37,993 bases of DNA, taken from Planctomyces sp. Lineage in GTDB: Bacteria; Planctomycetota; Planctomycetia; Planctomycetales; Planctomycetaceae. Numbering within the stretch: the stretch's first letter is position 1; each line of letters opens with the position of its first letter. The DNA is taken from NCBI GenBank assembly GCA_005778225.1, contig SXPC01000222.1, positions 1 to 37,993 on the forward strand, written 5' to 3'. The notes beneath the pieces are model-generated. The model ran no database searches. It was not told where the DNA came from and saw only the letters and a list, made by a program, of their open reading frames with translations. A program made the position numbers and the translations under genes. This document shows positions 16,228 to 23,714 of this stretch, one piece after another.

Positions 16228-17796
16228 TTATTGAATCGTTCGATTGATGATGTCGTAAAACTGACGGCGGATGCGTGCCTGTTCAACGAACTTCGACACA
16301 GCCGATTTGAGGTAAGAAGATTCCATCTGCTCGAGTACGCTTCCTGGCTCATCGAGCTTGAGGATGGACTGCAGGAATTCGGGCGGAAGTGCAACGACTG
16401 CCGTCTCGAACGTCGTTGCCCAACTCGGCAGCCAGCGACGATCGAGCAGGTCTTTCGAGAACTGTGACCAGTAAGCTTTGCTGAAGGATGAACTCCATGG
16501 TTGTTGCAGGGAATTCATCAACTGGTTCATCGGAAGAGAATCCAACGAAGCATTGCTGGAAGTCAACAGCTTCGTGAGTGTCGTCTCTTGTAGCGTCGGG
16601 TTAAGTCGATTCCATAATCCGATGATCAATGGCTGTTCAATCTTGAAGCGGGAGACGATGACCACATTCCATAACGGCAGCAGCCATTCCTCGTCAGCCG
16701 ATGAGAGACGACCTGAAATCGCCGAGGACAACCAGCCACGAAGGATATTCTCAGCGTAATCGTCATTCGTGATCGCGTTGAGCAGTTCCTCTGGGGTTGA
16801 GGAAAACATTCTCGTCCAGTGAGAAAGAGGAACGGCTTTCAGAATCTGTTCGGTCCAGTAAGATCGCTTACCGGTTTGTGTCGGTGGCTTTTCGAGCAGG
16901 CCGTCTCGCTCGTCTTCTTTTGTCAGTTCCTGAGGTGGCTGGCAGACGAGCTTCAATGTCTTACGCAACATGCCAGGCTTCTGTCCGGTCAACATCGCGT
17001 TGGCACGCAGCGTCATGCGGGCAACGAACGCGGAATCAGGGAGTTGCGCCAACAAATCGCAGGCAATGAGTCGCACATTGACGCTGCGTCCATCCAGACA
17101 GCTCTCTAGAAATGGTTCATCATCTCGTGACAACCCAACTGCGATCTGCTCTATCAATTGAGCCCGCGCGTCAGCACTTTCCGTCGGAAAGACATCAGCC
17201 AGCCAGGTGCGCCCCATCTCCGGGGATTTCGTTCTGACCGCATAAAGGATCTGACATCGCTCTTTGATCGAGCCATGGTCGAACTCTTGTTTGAGGCTTT
17301 CGAATGTTTCTGCATCAGCACTGTCTCGTCGGTCGGACTTGAGCAGCCAGCTCCATTCAGGATTCAGGTTCGCCAACCAGCGTCCTCGCTCTCCCACGAC
17401 CTGCCTGACGAGCTCGCGAGTGGTCTCGTCTTTGACTCCCAGCAGTTGCGGCAACAAGGCAGGTGTCACTCGCATTCCATACGAGCCGATGACTCGCAGA
17501 AAGTCCGGAAGCAGGACTGAGTAGGTCGGTTCAAAGGCTTTGCTGACAATTCGTTCCGTTGGAACCAAAATGGCCGCCTGCGACTCTTCTGGAGCAGCGT
17601 CCAGCTGATTGACGACAGCAGGGTCCCTTCCTGCCTGCATGTAGAACGAAGTCACTCCTGCCTTCAGCAAGAGGGCGTCTTCAACGGAGTTGATTTTCAA
17701 CGGATCGATGAGGGCATCCATCTGCTCGTTCGACGACGGGCACGAACTCGCGCTACTCGTCCCCAGCAAGGCAAGCTTAGTGAGGGCATCCATCAT
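16228..17796 (-). CDS. DUF5691 protein, alpha-helical, part of the MoxR/SWIM cassette
   Basis: Cytoplasmic, almost wholly helical protein of 522 aa with the DUF5691 look: an N-terminal ALTKLALLGTS, the hallmark GERGRWLANLNPEWSWL near residue 140, and a series of Leu-rich helical pairs suggesting HEAT-like repeats. The frame is open to 17907, but ATG 17796 overlaps the SWIM gene stop as ATGA (17793-17796), and an AGGGGGG (complement of 17809-17815) lies 12 nt upstream, so I take 17796. It ends 11 bp before the MoxR TTG. No enzymatic motif is visible, so a scaffold or adaptor role within the ATPase complex is the cautious guess. I do not recall an E. coli yeh counterpart for this gene. Confidence 0.85.
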   Translation of the reverse strand: MMDALTKLALLGTSSASSCPSSNEQMDALIDPLKINSVEDALLLKAGVTSFYMQAGRDPAVVNQLDAAPEESQAAILVPTERIVSKAFEPTYSVLLPDFLRVIGSYGMRVTPALLPQLLGVKDETTRELVRQVVGERGRWLANLNPEWSWLLKSDRRDSADAETFESLKQEFDHGSIKERCQILYAVRTKSPEMGRTWLADVFPTESADARAQLIEQIAVGLSRDDEPFLESCLDGRSVNVRLIACDLLAQLPDSAFVARMTLRANAMLTGQKPGMLRKTLKLVCQPPQELTKEDERDGLLEKPPTQTGKRSYWTEQILKAVPLSHWTRMFSSTPEELLNAITNDDYAENILRGWLSSAISGRLSSADEEWLLPLWNVVIVSRFKIEQPLIIGLWNRLNPTLQETTLTKLLTSSNASLDSLPMNQLMNSLQQPWSSSFSKAYWSQFSKDLLDRRWLPSWATTFETAVVALPPEFLQSILKLDEPGSVLEQMESSYLKSAVSKFVEQARIRRQFYDIINRTIQ

Positions 17797-19100
17797 GGGA
17801 GAAAAAATCCCCCCTGAGAAAAGACTCCTAACGGCCGAAAGTTTACACCATCCCATTCCCCCGACAGATCGCAGGCATGGCCACCTGTGATTGCCAGCAG
17901 CTTCCAATAGTTGCCCGCGGTCAGTTCCAATCCTTTGCCATCGCGATCACACACGTACCAGCGCTGATCATGCAAAGTCAGAGTGACATCCTTGAGGACA
18001 CCTCCCGTGACTGCTCCCCAGGGAAACTTTGCCATCGAATCGACTGCTCGATCAAGAAACGCCTCAACAGTCTGACTGCCCGGGACACGATCAATGATTG
18101 CTCCGATGCTATCATCCCGCACCATCAATCGAGCACGTTGGCCAAGTGAGCCGGGATAAATGGCAATGACGGCACTCTGTTCCGACCCCGGCAGCAGCCC
18201 ATCTGCAAATGGCTGTGTTCCGACAGCAAAGTTGACCACGAGCACTGTCTTTCCCGTCATTCGTCCGACAAGCCAGGATCGCTGAACGCGCACGCGATCG
18301 TCATCATCGATCGTCTGCCCGATGACTGCCCAACTGTCCGTAATTTTCTCACCTGACGATTCAAGTTCTTCTTGAGTGACCGTCCAGCCGATCATCTGGC
18401 GGAGATCCTCCTGAATAGGTTCATCCAGCGTTTCGATCCGCTGATAAGCATGGATCAGCAGTTTGATTCGACCAAGTTCTTCTAGTAAAAGCCGTGGCCA
18501 CTCCTGGGTTGTTAATTGAAGATTCGACAACATCCTCAGTCGCCCAGCGAGCCCTGAGGCCTGTGCATCAACGAGGCGCTTCGCCTGATCTTCCCAGATC
18601 TGGGTATCGCCACGATTCAGACGGGCTAGCCCAACGCGGACCAGATCCTTCATCCACAAATCAAATCGCGCAAGACCGTCTTCGACCTTCTTATTTCGTT
18701 GATCCGCTCGTTTCTGCTGTGCCTTCTCATCGACGGGCTTGGGCGGAGCCGTTTTCTTCTGCTCTGCCTTTTCCGCTTTGGCCTGACGCTTGTCGAGCCA
18801 ATCCACGACCCAGTCAGGGTTCGTTGCTTGAGAAAGGCTTGCCGGTGCATCGGCAGTGATCAGCAACAATCCAAGCACGTGTTTGCAGGGAAACTTACGC
18901 GAGGGGCAGCTGCACTGGTACCCCAGTGATGAACGCTCGATCTTGACCTGATAGACCGCGCTCCCCTGGCATTTGCCCCAGATCGCGAGCTCCGATTGTC
19001 CCAGATCCGTCCACTGGCGCGGCGATGCCAGCTTCTTGCCAGCTGATGCCGATGCAGCATCAGGAGCCATCTGTAAAACTTGCTCGCTGGTCAGCGACAT
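17793..19100 (-). CDS. SWIM zinc-finger protein (YehQ-like), first gene of the cassette
   Basis: Cytoplasmic protein of 435 aa. Residues 1-60 match the usual opening of this family (LTSEQVLQMAPDAASA, LASPRQW, LGQSE, WGKCQGS). The SWIM zinc finger is Cys63-x-Cys65-x6-Cys72-x-His74 (CSCPSRKFPCKH). A Lys/Ala/Glu/Gln-rich, probably coiled-coil linker (about 100-140) leads into a C-terminal region of about 290 residues with no known motif. SWIM fingers bind DNA or proteins, and which applies here is unknown. The gene leads an operon of five with overlapping or near-touching junctions, and a candidate promoter lies 54 bp upstream. It resembles E. coli YehQ, the SWIM-finger member of the yeh cluster (from memory). 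Confidence 0.9.
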   Translation of the reverse strand: MSLTSEQVLQMAPDAASASAGKKLASPRQWTDLGQSELAIWGKCQGSAVYQVKIERSSLGYQCSCPSRKFPCKHVLGLLLITADAPASLSQATNPDWVVDWLDKRQAKAEKAEQKKTAPPKPVDEKAQQKRADQRNKKVEDGLARFDLWMKDLVRVGLARLNRGDTQIWEDQAKRLVDAQASGLAGRLRMLSNLQLTTQEWPRLLLEELGRIKLLIHAYQRIETLDEPIQEDLRQMIGWTVTQEELESSGEKITDSWAVIGQTIDDDDRVRVQRSWLVGRMTGKTVLVVNFAVGTQPFADGLLPGSEQSAVIAIYPGSLGQRARLMVRDDSIGAIIDRVPGSQTVEAFLDRAVDSMAKFPWGAVTGGVLKDVTLTLHDQRWYVCDRDGKGLELTAGNYWKLLAITGGHACDLSGEWDGVNFRPLGVFSQGGFFLP

Positions 19101-19153
19101 CCGATGTCTTCACTCGCTGTTAGAAAATCAGAAGTTCCATTTTTCTCCCAGCG

Positions 19154-19182
19154 ACGATATCACCCGACTGTGCAAAAGACAA
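19154..19182 (-). promoter_or_regulatory. Candidate sigma-70-like promoter of the SWIM/MoxR cassette
   Basis: Read on the minus strand, TTGTCT (complement of 19177-19182) and TATCGT (complement of 19154-19159) match the -35 and -10 consensus at 4 of 6 positions each, with exactly 17 nt between them. The predicted transcript would start about 45 nt before the SWIM ATG at 19100. Weak matches like these occur by chance. Confidence 0.35.
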
Positions 19183-19197
19183 GTAGACTTCGAGCTC

Positions 19198-20181
19198 TTA
19201 CTTCAGCGGTCGAGCAGTCACGCCCTCGTTGGTAATTTGAATCGGCTTGATCAGCCCTTTCTCGTCGAACTCCATTTTGTCGACACAGGTGACACGCGAG
19301 TTCCCATCGGTTTCGCCGAGCGGACGTCGGTGATAGATGCAGTAATATTCGTCAGTGCCAGGGACATGAATCACAGAATGGTGCCCTGCCCCTGTTGCAA
19401 TTTTGGGATTCTGCTTGAGGACGGTATCGATCCGCTTGAACGGGCCGAACGGCGAATCCGCAATCGCATAGGCGACGGAGTAATTCGGCCCGGTCCATCC
19501 TCCCTCGGACCACATGAAGTAATACTTCCCTTCGCGGATAAACATGAATGGACCTTCGACATAGCCTTGCGGCGTTATCTCTTTGAAGGTAACGCCATCT
19601 TCGAATGGGATGAACCCAGTGAAGTCATTGTTGAGTTTGGCGATATTACAGTGACGCCATCCGCCGTAGATCAGGTACATGGTTCCGTCTGCATCCTTGA
19701 AGACGAACTGATCAATCGGCTGTGCCCCGTTGTGAAACTTATCAACCAGAGGTTTCCCAAGATGATCACGAAACGGCCCAGCCGGGTGGTCAGCGACAGC
19801 AACTCCAATTCCGCCATACTCGTTGTCGTTCTGAATATCGTTGGCACCGAAGAAGAAATAATACTTCCCATCTTTCTCGATAATTGATGGCGCCCACATC
19901 GCACGTCGCGCCCAACCGATGGCTTTGTTGTCGAGAATACGCGAATGCTTCGTCCAGGTCACAAGGTCCTTCGAGGAGAAACAGTCGAAGAATGTCTGCT
20001 GCTTGTAAGGAGCAGAATAAGTCGGGTAAATCCAGTAAGTATCGCCGAAGATGATCCCTTCCGGATCCGCATACCAGCCTTCAAAGACCGGATTCCCCGA
20101 GGTCGTTTTCGCATCCTGAGCTGCGATCGGCCCAGCGAAAATTGTCAAAACCACTGTCAGGCAGACGATGAAACGCAGCAT
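19198..20181 (-). CDS. Secreted glycoside hydrolase, GH43-like (beta-xylosidase/arabinanase type)
   Basis: Exported five-bladed beta-propeller hydrolase acting on arabinose- or xylose-containing glycans. Starting at ATG 20181 it has a clean signal peptide (RFIVCLTVVLTIFAGPIAA, cut near residue 21) and 327 residues. AGAGG sits about 8 nt before this ATG, so I reject the longer frame opening at 20262. The three GH43 acids are visible: Asp39 in YADPEG (base), Asp157 in PIDQFVF (pKa modulator) and Glu209 in YVEGPF (acid). Repeated blade motifs such as APSIIEKDGKYYFFF and FIREGKYYFMWSEG support the fold. It is divergent from a sulfatase gene, 217 bp apart, suggesting joint use on a sulfated polysaccharide. 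The exact substrate is not determinable. Confidence 0.85.
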   Translation of the reverse strand: MLRFIVCLTVVLTIFAGPIAAQDAKTTSGNPVFEGWYADPEGIIFGDTYWIYPTYSAPYKQQTFFDCFSSKDLVTWTKHSRILDNKAIGWARRAMWAPSIIEKDGKYYFFFGANDIQNDNEYGGIGVAVADHPAGPFRDHLGKPLVDKFHNGAQPIDQFVFKDADGTMYLIYGGWRHCNIAKLNNDFTGFIPFEDGVTFKEITPQGYVEGPFMFIREGKYYFMWSEGGWTGPNYSVAYAIADSPFGPFKRIDTVLKQNPKIATGAGHHSVIHVPGTDEYYCIYHRRPLGETDGNSRVTCVDKMEFDEKGLIKPIQITNEGVTARPLK

Positions 20182-20200
20182 GTTTGGTCCTCTCACCATA

Positions 20201-20216
20201 CCCGACATTTGTCGGG
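20201..20216. promoter_or_regulatory. Perfect 6-bp hairpin/dyad before the GH43-like gene
   Basis: CCCGAC (20201-20206) and GTCGGG (20211-20216) form a perfect dyad with an ATTT loop, 19 bp upstream of the GH43 ATG at 20181. It would lie in the 5' leader of the minus-strand transcript or act as an operator. There is no T-tract, so it is not an intrinsic terminator. Confidence 0.35.
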
Positions 20217-20325
20217 ACCAGCCCTCGCGATTCCAATTTCGATTGACTGGAATATTTCTCAACGGGATCGTTCGAGCTTAGCATAGCTCGGCGGTCAAAG
20301 TACACCGTTTCGGGCGATTCTTTGT

Positions 20326-20352
20326 TTGAGTTCTCTGCGAGAACGCTATGAT
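20326..20352 (+). promoter_or_regulatory. Candidate sulfatase promoter with a dyad between -35 and -10
   Basis: TTGAGT (20326-20331; or TTTGAG one base earlier) and TATGAT (20347-20352, 5 of 6 matches to TATAAT) form a possible promoter with a 15-16-nt spacer. The perfect dyad GTTCTC-TGC-GAGAAC occupies 20330-20344, filling almost the whole spacer, where a bound repressor or a DNA-bending activator would act. The sulfatase ATG is 46 bp after the -10. Confidence 0.4.
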
Positions 20353-20398
20353 CGGTGGAAACTGAAGTTGGAAAATGCTTTCCTCTGAGAATTGAGAC

Positions 20399-21736
20399 AT
20401 GACATCAAGATTCATCGCTTCACTGATCGCCATCTTCATCGGCGTCTTCCTCGATACGCATTCTGCCGATGCGCAAGCGCAACCCAACATCGTTCTTATC
20501 CTTTCTGATGATCAAGCCTGGACTGATTACGGGTTCATGAAACACCCGCATATCAAGACGCCTCATCTCGACAAACTGGCCAGCCGATCTCTCGTGTACA
20601 CCCGAGGCTACGTCCCCAACAGTCTTTGTCGCCCCTCACTGGCCACCATCATTACTGGTAAGTATGCCCACCAGCACGGCATTGTCGGCAATGATCCACC
20701 GCTTCCCGATGACGTCAAAGACATGCCGCTGAAGCGCGCTAAACTCCACGACAGCTATTTCAAAGCTCGCGAGACCTACATCAGCAAGATCGACCAGCAG
20801 GAAACGATCCCAGACTACCTTGCCAAACTCGGTTACCTTTCCTTCCAGTCGGGCAAATGGTGGGAAGGTCATTACTCGCGAGGCGGATTCACCCATGGCA
20901 TGACTCACGGCGACATGCTCCTGGGAGCTCGCCACGGCGACGAAGGACTTACGATCGGTCGCAAAGGTATGAAGCCTGTCTTCGAATTCATCGAGACAGC
21001 CAAGAAAGATCAAAAGCCGTTCTTCCTCTGGTATGCCCCTTTGATGCCACACTCACCACATAAGCCACCCGAAAGGCTGCTGACAAAATACACCAAACTC
21101 ACGCCGCATGTCGAAATCGCCAAGTATTGGGCCATGTGTGAATGGTTCGATGAAACGATCGGTGACTTAATGTCCGAACTCGAACGTCAGAAGCTGTCCG
21201 AGAACACGATCATTCTCTATGTCGCTGACAATGGCTGGATCAACGAAGCCGATCGGGATGCCTATGCACCACGTTCGAAACGTTCCCAATACGATGGTGG
21301 GCTTCGCACCCCTATCATGGTTTGCTGGCCAGGCAAGATCACACCGATGGTCGACAATGACAACTTAGCCAGTTCCATCGACCTTTTACCGACAATCCTT
21401 CATGCGACCGGAATAACTCCGCCTGCCGATCTCCCTGGTATCAACCTTCTCGATGCAAAGGCGGTCGCATCGAGAAACGCGATCTATGGGGAAATTCTCG
21501 AGCACGACATCGTTGACATGAATAACCCCGCCGCCAGCCTTCGGTTCCGCTGGATCATCAACGGCGACTGGAAACTGATCGTTCCCGTCAAATCTCATGA
21601 ACCAAAGGCACAGATCGAGTTGTTTAACATTCAGTCGGACCCGACCGAACTCAAGAACCTCGCAGGACAAAACAGTCAACGCGTTCAGCAGCTGCAGCAG
21701 AAACTCGATGCGTGGTGGAATCCCGCTGTCAATTGA
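20399..21736 (+). CDS. Secreted arylsulfatase-family sulfatase
   Basis: Exported type I sulfatase (alkaline-phosphatase superfamily), 445 aa, likely desulfating a polysaccharide. The signal peptide is residues 1-25 (IASLIAIFIGVFL, cut after ADAQA). Asp37-Asp38 in LILSDDQ are calcium ligands. The active-site motif is NSLC77RPSLATIITG: Cys77 would be oxidised to formylglycine, but the motif reads C-x-P-S-L instead of the consensus C-x-P-S-R. Further family landmarks are the GKW segment, FLWYAPLMPHSPHKPPE, YVADNGW and GGLRTPIMVCWPG. It is divergent from the GH43-like gene and probably co-regulated with it. No sulfatase-maturing enzyme is encoded in this window. The family call is firm. The substrate is unknown. 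Confidence 0.9.
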   Translation: MTSRFIASLIAIFIGVFLDTHSADAQAQPNIVLILSDDQAWTDYGFMKHPHIKTPHLDKLASRSLVYTRGYVPNSLCRPSLATIITGKYAHQHGIVGNDPPLPDDVKDMPLKRAKLHDSYFKARETYISKIDQQETIPDYLAKLGYLSFQSGKWWEGHYSRGGFTHGMTHGDMLLGARHGDEGLTIGRKGMKPVFEFIETAKKDQKPFFLWYAPLMPHSPHKPPERLLTKYTKLTPHVEIAKYWAMCEWFDETIGDLMSELERQKLSENTIILYVADNGWINEADRDAYAPRSKRSQYDGGLRTPIMVCWPGKITPMVDNDNLASSIDLLPTILHATGITPPADLPGINLLDAKAVASRNAIYGEILEHDIVDMNNPAASLRFRWIINGDWKLIVPVKSHEPKAQIELFNIQSDPTELKNLAGQNSQRVQQLQQKLDAWWNPAVN

Positions 21737-21757
21737 GCAACATTTTCTCAAACCTGC

Positions 21758-21780
21758 GCGAATGGTAAGTTTTCATTCGC
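21758..21780 (+). terminator. Possible hairpin after the sulfatase gene
   Basis: GCGAATG (21758-21764) and CATTCGC (21774-21780) form a perfect 7-bp stem with a 9-nt loop, 21 bp after the sulfatase stop. It is not followed by a T-run on the plus strand, so it may be a factor-dependent pause site or an mRNA-stabilising hairpin rather than an intrinsic terminator. Confidence 0.35.
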
Positions 21781-21912
21781 AAGGGATCATTGTTGGTTCG
21801 TCTGACTGTTGCGCATAATGTCAGAGTTGACGGTACTTCCAGATCGGGATGTCTTGCGCTCGCTCAACATCTGGTAAGTGGCTTTCAACGCTATCAAGGA
21901 GCGACAGCCGGC

Positions 21913-23709
21913 ATGCGAATCGAAAGTTTTCAGTACTCTGCGTTCGCTTCTCGTTTCCCATCCTCGATTCGAGCCTGTACTTCAGCCTGCATTATCTGGT
22001 GCCTCATTGTCTGCACCTCGGTCGTAAGCGCTCAGACAACCACTCGCACGCCTCGTCTTGGTCCCAAAGTCGTTCAAGGTCAACACGGAATTGTCGTGTG
22101 TGAAACCCCAGTCGCTGCAGAAATTGGTGGGGAGATTCTCGCGAAAGGGGGAACTGCTGTTGATGCTGCGATCGCGACCGCGATCGCGTTGCAAGTCACC
22201 TGGCCAGAAGCCGGCAATATCGGCGGCGGTGGCTTTATGATGGTTGCTCCTCCGCATGACGATGTCGTCTGTGTCGAATATCGGGAACGTGCACCGCTTT
22301 CTACAAATAAGAACAGCTTCGTCGAATGGACCGACATGCACCATCCGCGTGTTGCTGGTGTTCCAGGAACGCTCCGTGGTCTGGAACTCGCTCATCAAAA
22401 GTACGGTAAGCTTAGTTGGTCAGAACTTGTCACGCCGTCAGTGAAGATCGCCAGAGAAGGGTTTGAAGTCAATGAGTACCTGGCTGCGTCCATGAACGGC
22501 GTTCTGCGTCAGAAGTCTCTGCAGAACGATCCGATCTTTGAGGAGTTCCGACGCGTTTACTGTCACCCTGAAGGTCGTCCCTGGCAGAAAGGGGATCGAC
22601 TCGTTCAACCCGATCTGGCTTCGACTCTGCAGATCATTGCTGACGATGGTGCAGACTCCTTTTACGAGGGCCACATCGCGAAGCAACTCGTTGATGAAAT
22701 GAGCCGAAACGGGGGACTGATTACTCTCGAAGATCTTAAATCGTACACAGCCACCGTTCGCCCTGCCATTGTTGGCGAAGTCAAAGGGTACGCTGTCTAT
22801 GGAGCACCACTGCCCAGCTCGGGTGGGATTACGATTCTCAATCAACTTCGACTTCTCGAACAGCTGCCACTCACACGTCCCGAATCAACCGCGTGGTCAG
22901 TCGAGAATGTTCATCTTCTGACCGAAGCCATGCGTCGCACATTTCGCGATCGTGCGGCTTATCTGGGGGATACCGATTTCATCGAAAAGCCAGCCCATCT
23001 TCTCGGACCTGACCACGCTGCCAGGCTCGCATCGTCGGTCAACCTGACGAAAGCAACGTCGAGTGCATCAATTGCCAATGGCATCAAACTGGCCGACGAT
23101 CATGAGAGTATGCAGACAACTCACTTCTCCGTGATCGATAAAGACGGTATGGCGGTCAGCAACACTTACACGCTCGAAGCCTCTTACGGCTGTCGGATCG
23201 TCGTGAAGGGAGCAGGCTTCCTCCTCAATAACGAAATGGGCGACTTTAACTTCAAGCCTGGCATCACCAATACCAAGGGACGCATCGGCACTGAACCAAA
23301 CCAGATCGCACCCGGAAAGCGGATGCTCAGTTCTCAGTCGCCGACGATCGTGAAGAAAGATGGCAAGGTTTGTCTGGTCATCGGAAGCCCGGGCGGACGG
23401 ACGATCATCAACACGGTCAGCGAGATCCTCGTCCAGAAACTCTTCTTTGATCGTTCCCTCGCGGAGGCGATCGACGCACCGCGTTTCCATCATCAATGGT
23501 TCCCCGACGTGATCACTTTCGAAGACGACGAGGATGGACTCTTTGAGAGCATGGATGCTCAATTACAACGCATGGGGCACGAAACGTCTCACCCTGCCAA
23601 TCGCCAACAGGGTGCCGCTCACGGCATCGAAATCGATCCGAAAACCGGCGTCGTCACGGGTGTTTCCGATGCAAGACTCGGCGGCGGCGCCTATGCTGTC
23701 AGTCCGTAG
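21913..23709 (+). CDS. ggt: Gamma-glutamyltransferase (periplasmic/secreted)
   Basis: Ntn-hydrolase that cleaves glutathione and other gamma-glutamyl compounds outside the cytoplasm, transferring or hydrolysing the glutamyl group. I start it at ATG 21913 because AAGGAG lies at 21896-21901 and a hydrophobic export segment follows (IRACTSACIIWCLIVCTSVVSA). The longer frame from 21790 adds 41 residues unlike the family. Length is 598 aa, normal for the family. The autoprocessing nucleophile is Thr403 in MQTTHFSVIDKDG, where the protein should be cut into large and small subunits. NIGGGGFM, LPSSGGI and GSPGGRTIINTV are also conserved. It follows the sulfatase by 176 bp and converges on the copper ATPase gene with only 5 bp between stop codons. 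Confidence 0.93.
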   Translation: MRIESFQYSAFASRFPSSIRACTSACIIWCLIVCTSVVSAQTTTRTPRLGPKVVQGQHGIVVCETPVAAEIGGEILAKGGTAVDAAIATAIALQVTWPEAGNIGGGGFMMVAPPHDDVVCVEYRERAPLSTNKNSFVEWTDMHHPRVAGVPGTLRGLELAHQKYGKLSWSELVTPSVKIAREGFEVNEYLAASMNGVLRQKSLQNDPIFEEFRRVYCHPEGRPWQKGDRLVQPDLASTLQIIADDGADSFYEGHIAKQLVDEMSRNGGLITLEDLKSYTATVRPAIVGEVKGYAVYGAPLPSSGGITILNQLRLLEQLPLTRPESTAWSVENVHLLTEAMRRTFRDRAAYLGDTDFIEKPAHLLGPDHAARLASSVNLTKATSSASIANGIKLADDHESMQTTHFSVIDKDGMAVSNTYTLEASYGCRIVVKGAGFLLNNEMGDFNFKPGITNTKGRIGTEPNQIAPGKRMLSSQSPTIVKKDGKVCLVIGSPGGRTIINTVSEILVQKLFFDRSLAEAIDAPRFHHQWFPDVITFEDDEDGLFESMDAQLQRMGHETSHPANRQQGAAHGIEIDPKTGVVTGVSDARLGGGAYAVSP

Positions 23710-23714
23710 TTGAC

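Noticed and set aside
18973-19887. Plus-strand open frame of 304 codons
   Set aside because: It runs antisense to both the SWIM and GH43-like genes, which have clear family motifs. Its translation looks like a shadow, with no start signal.
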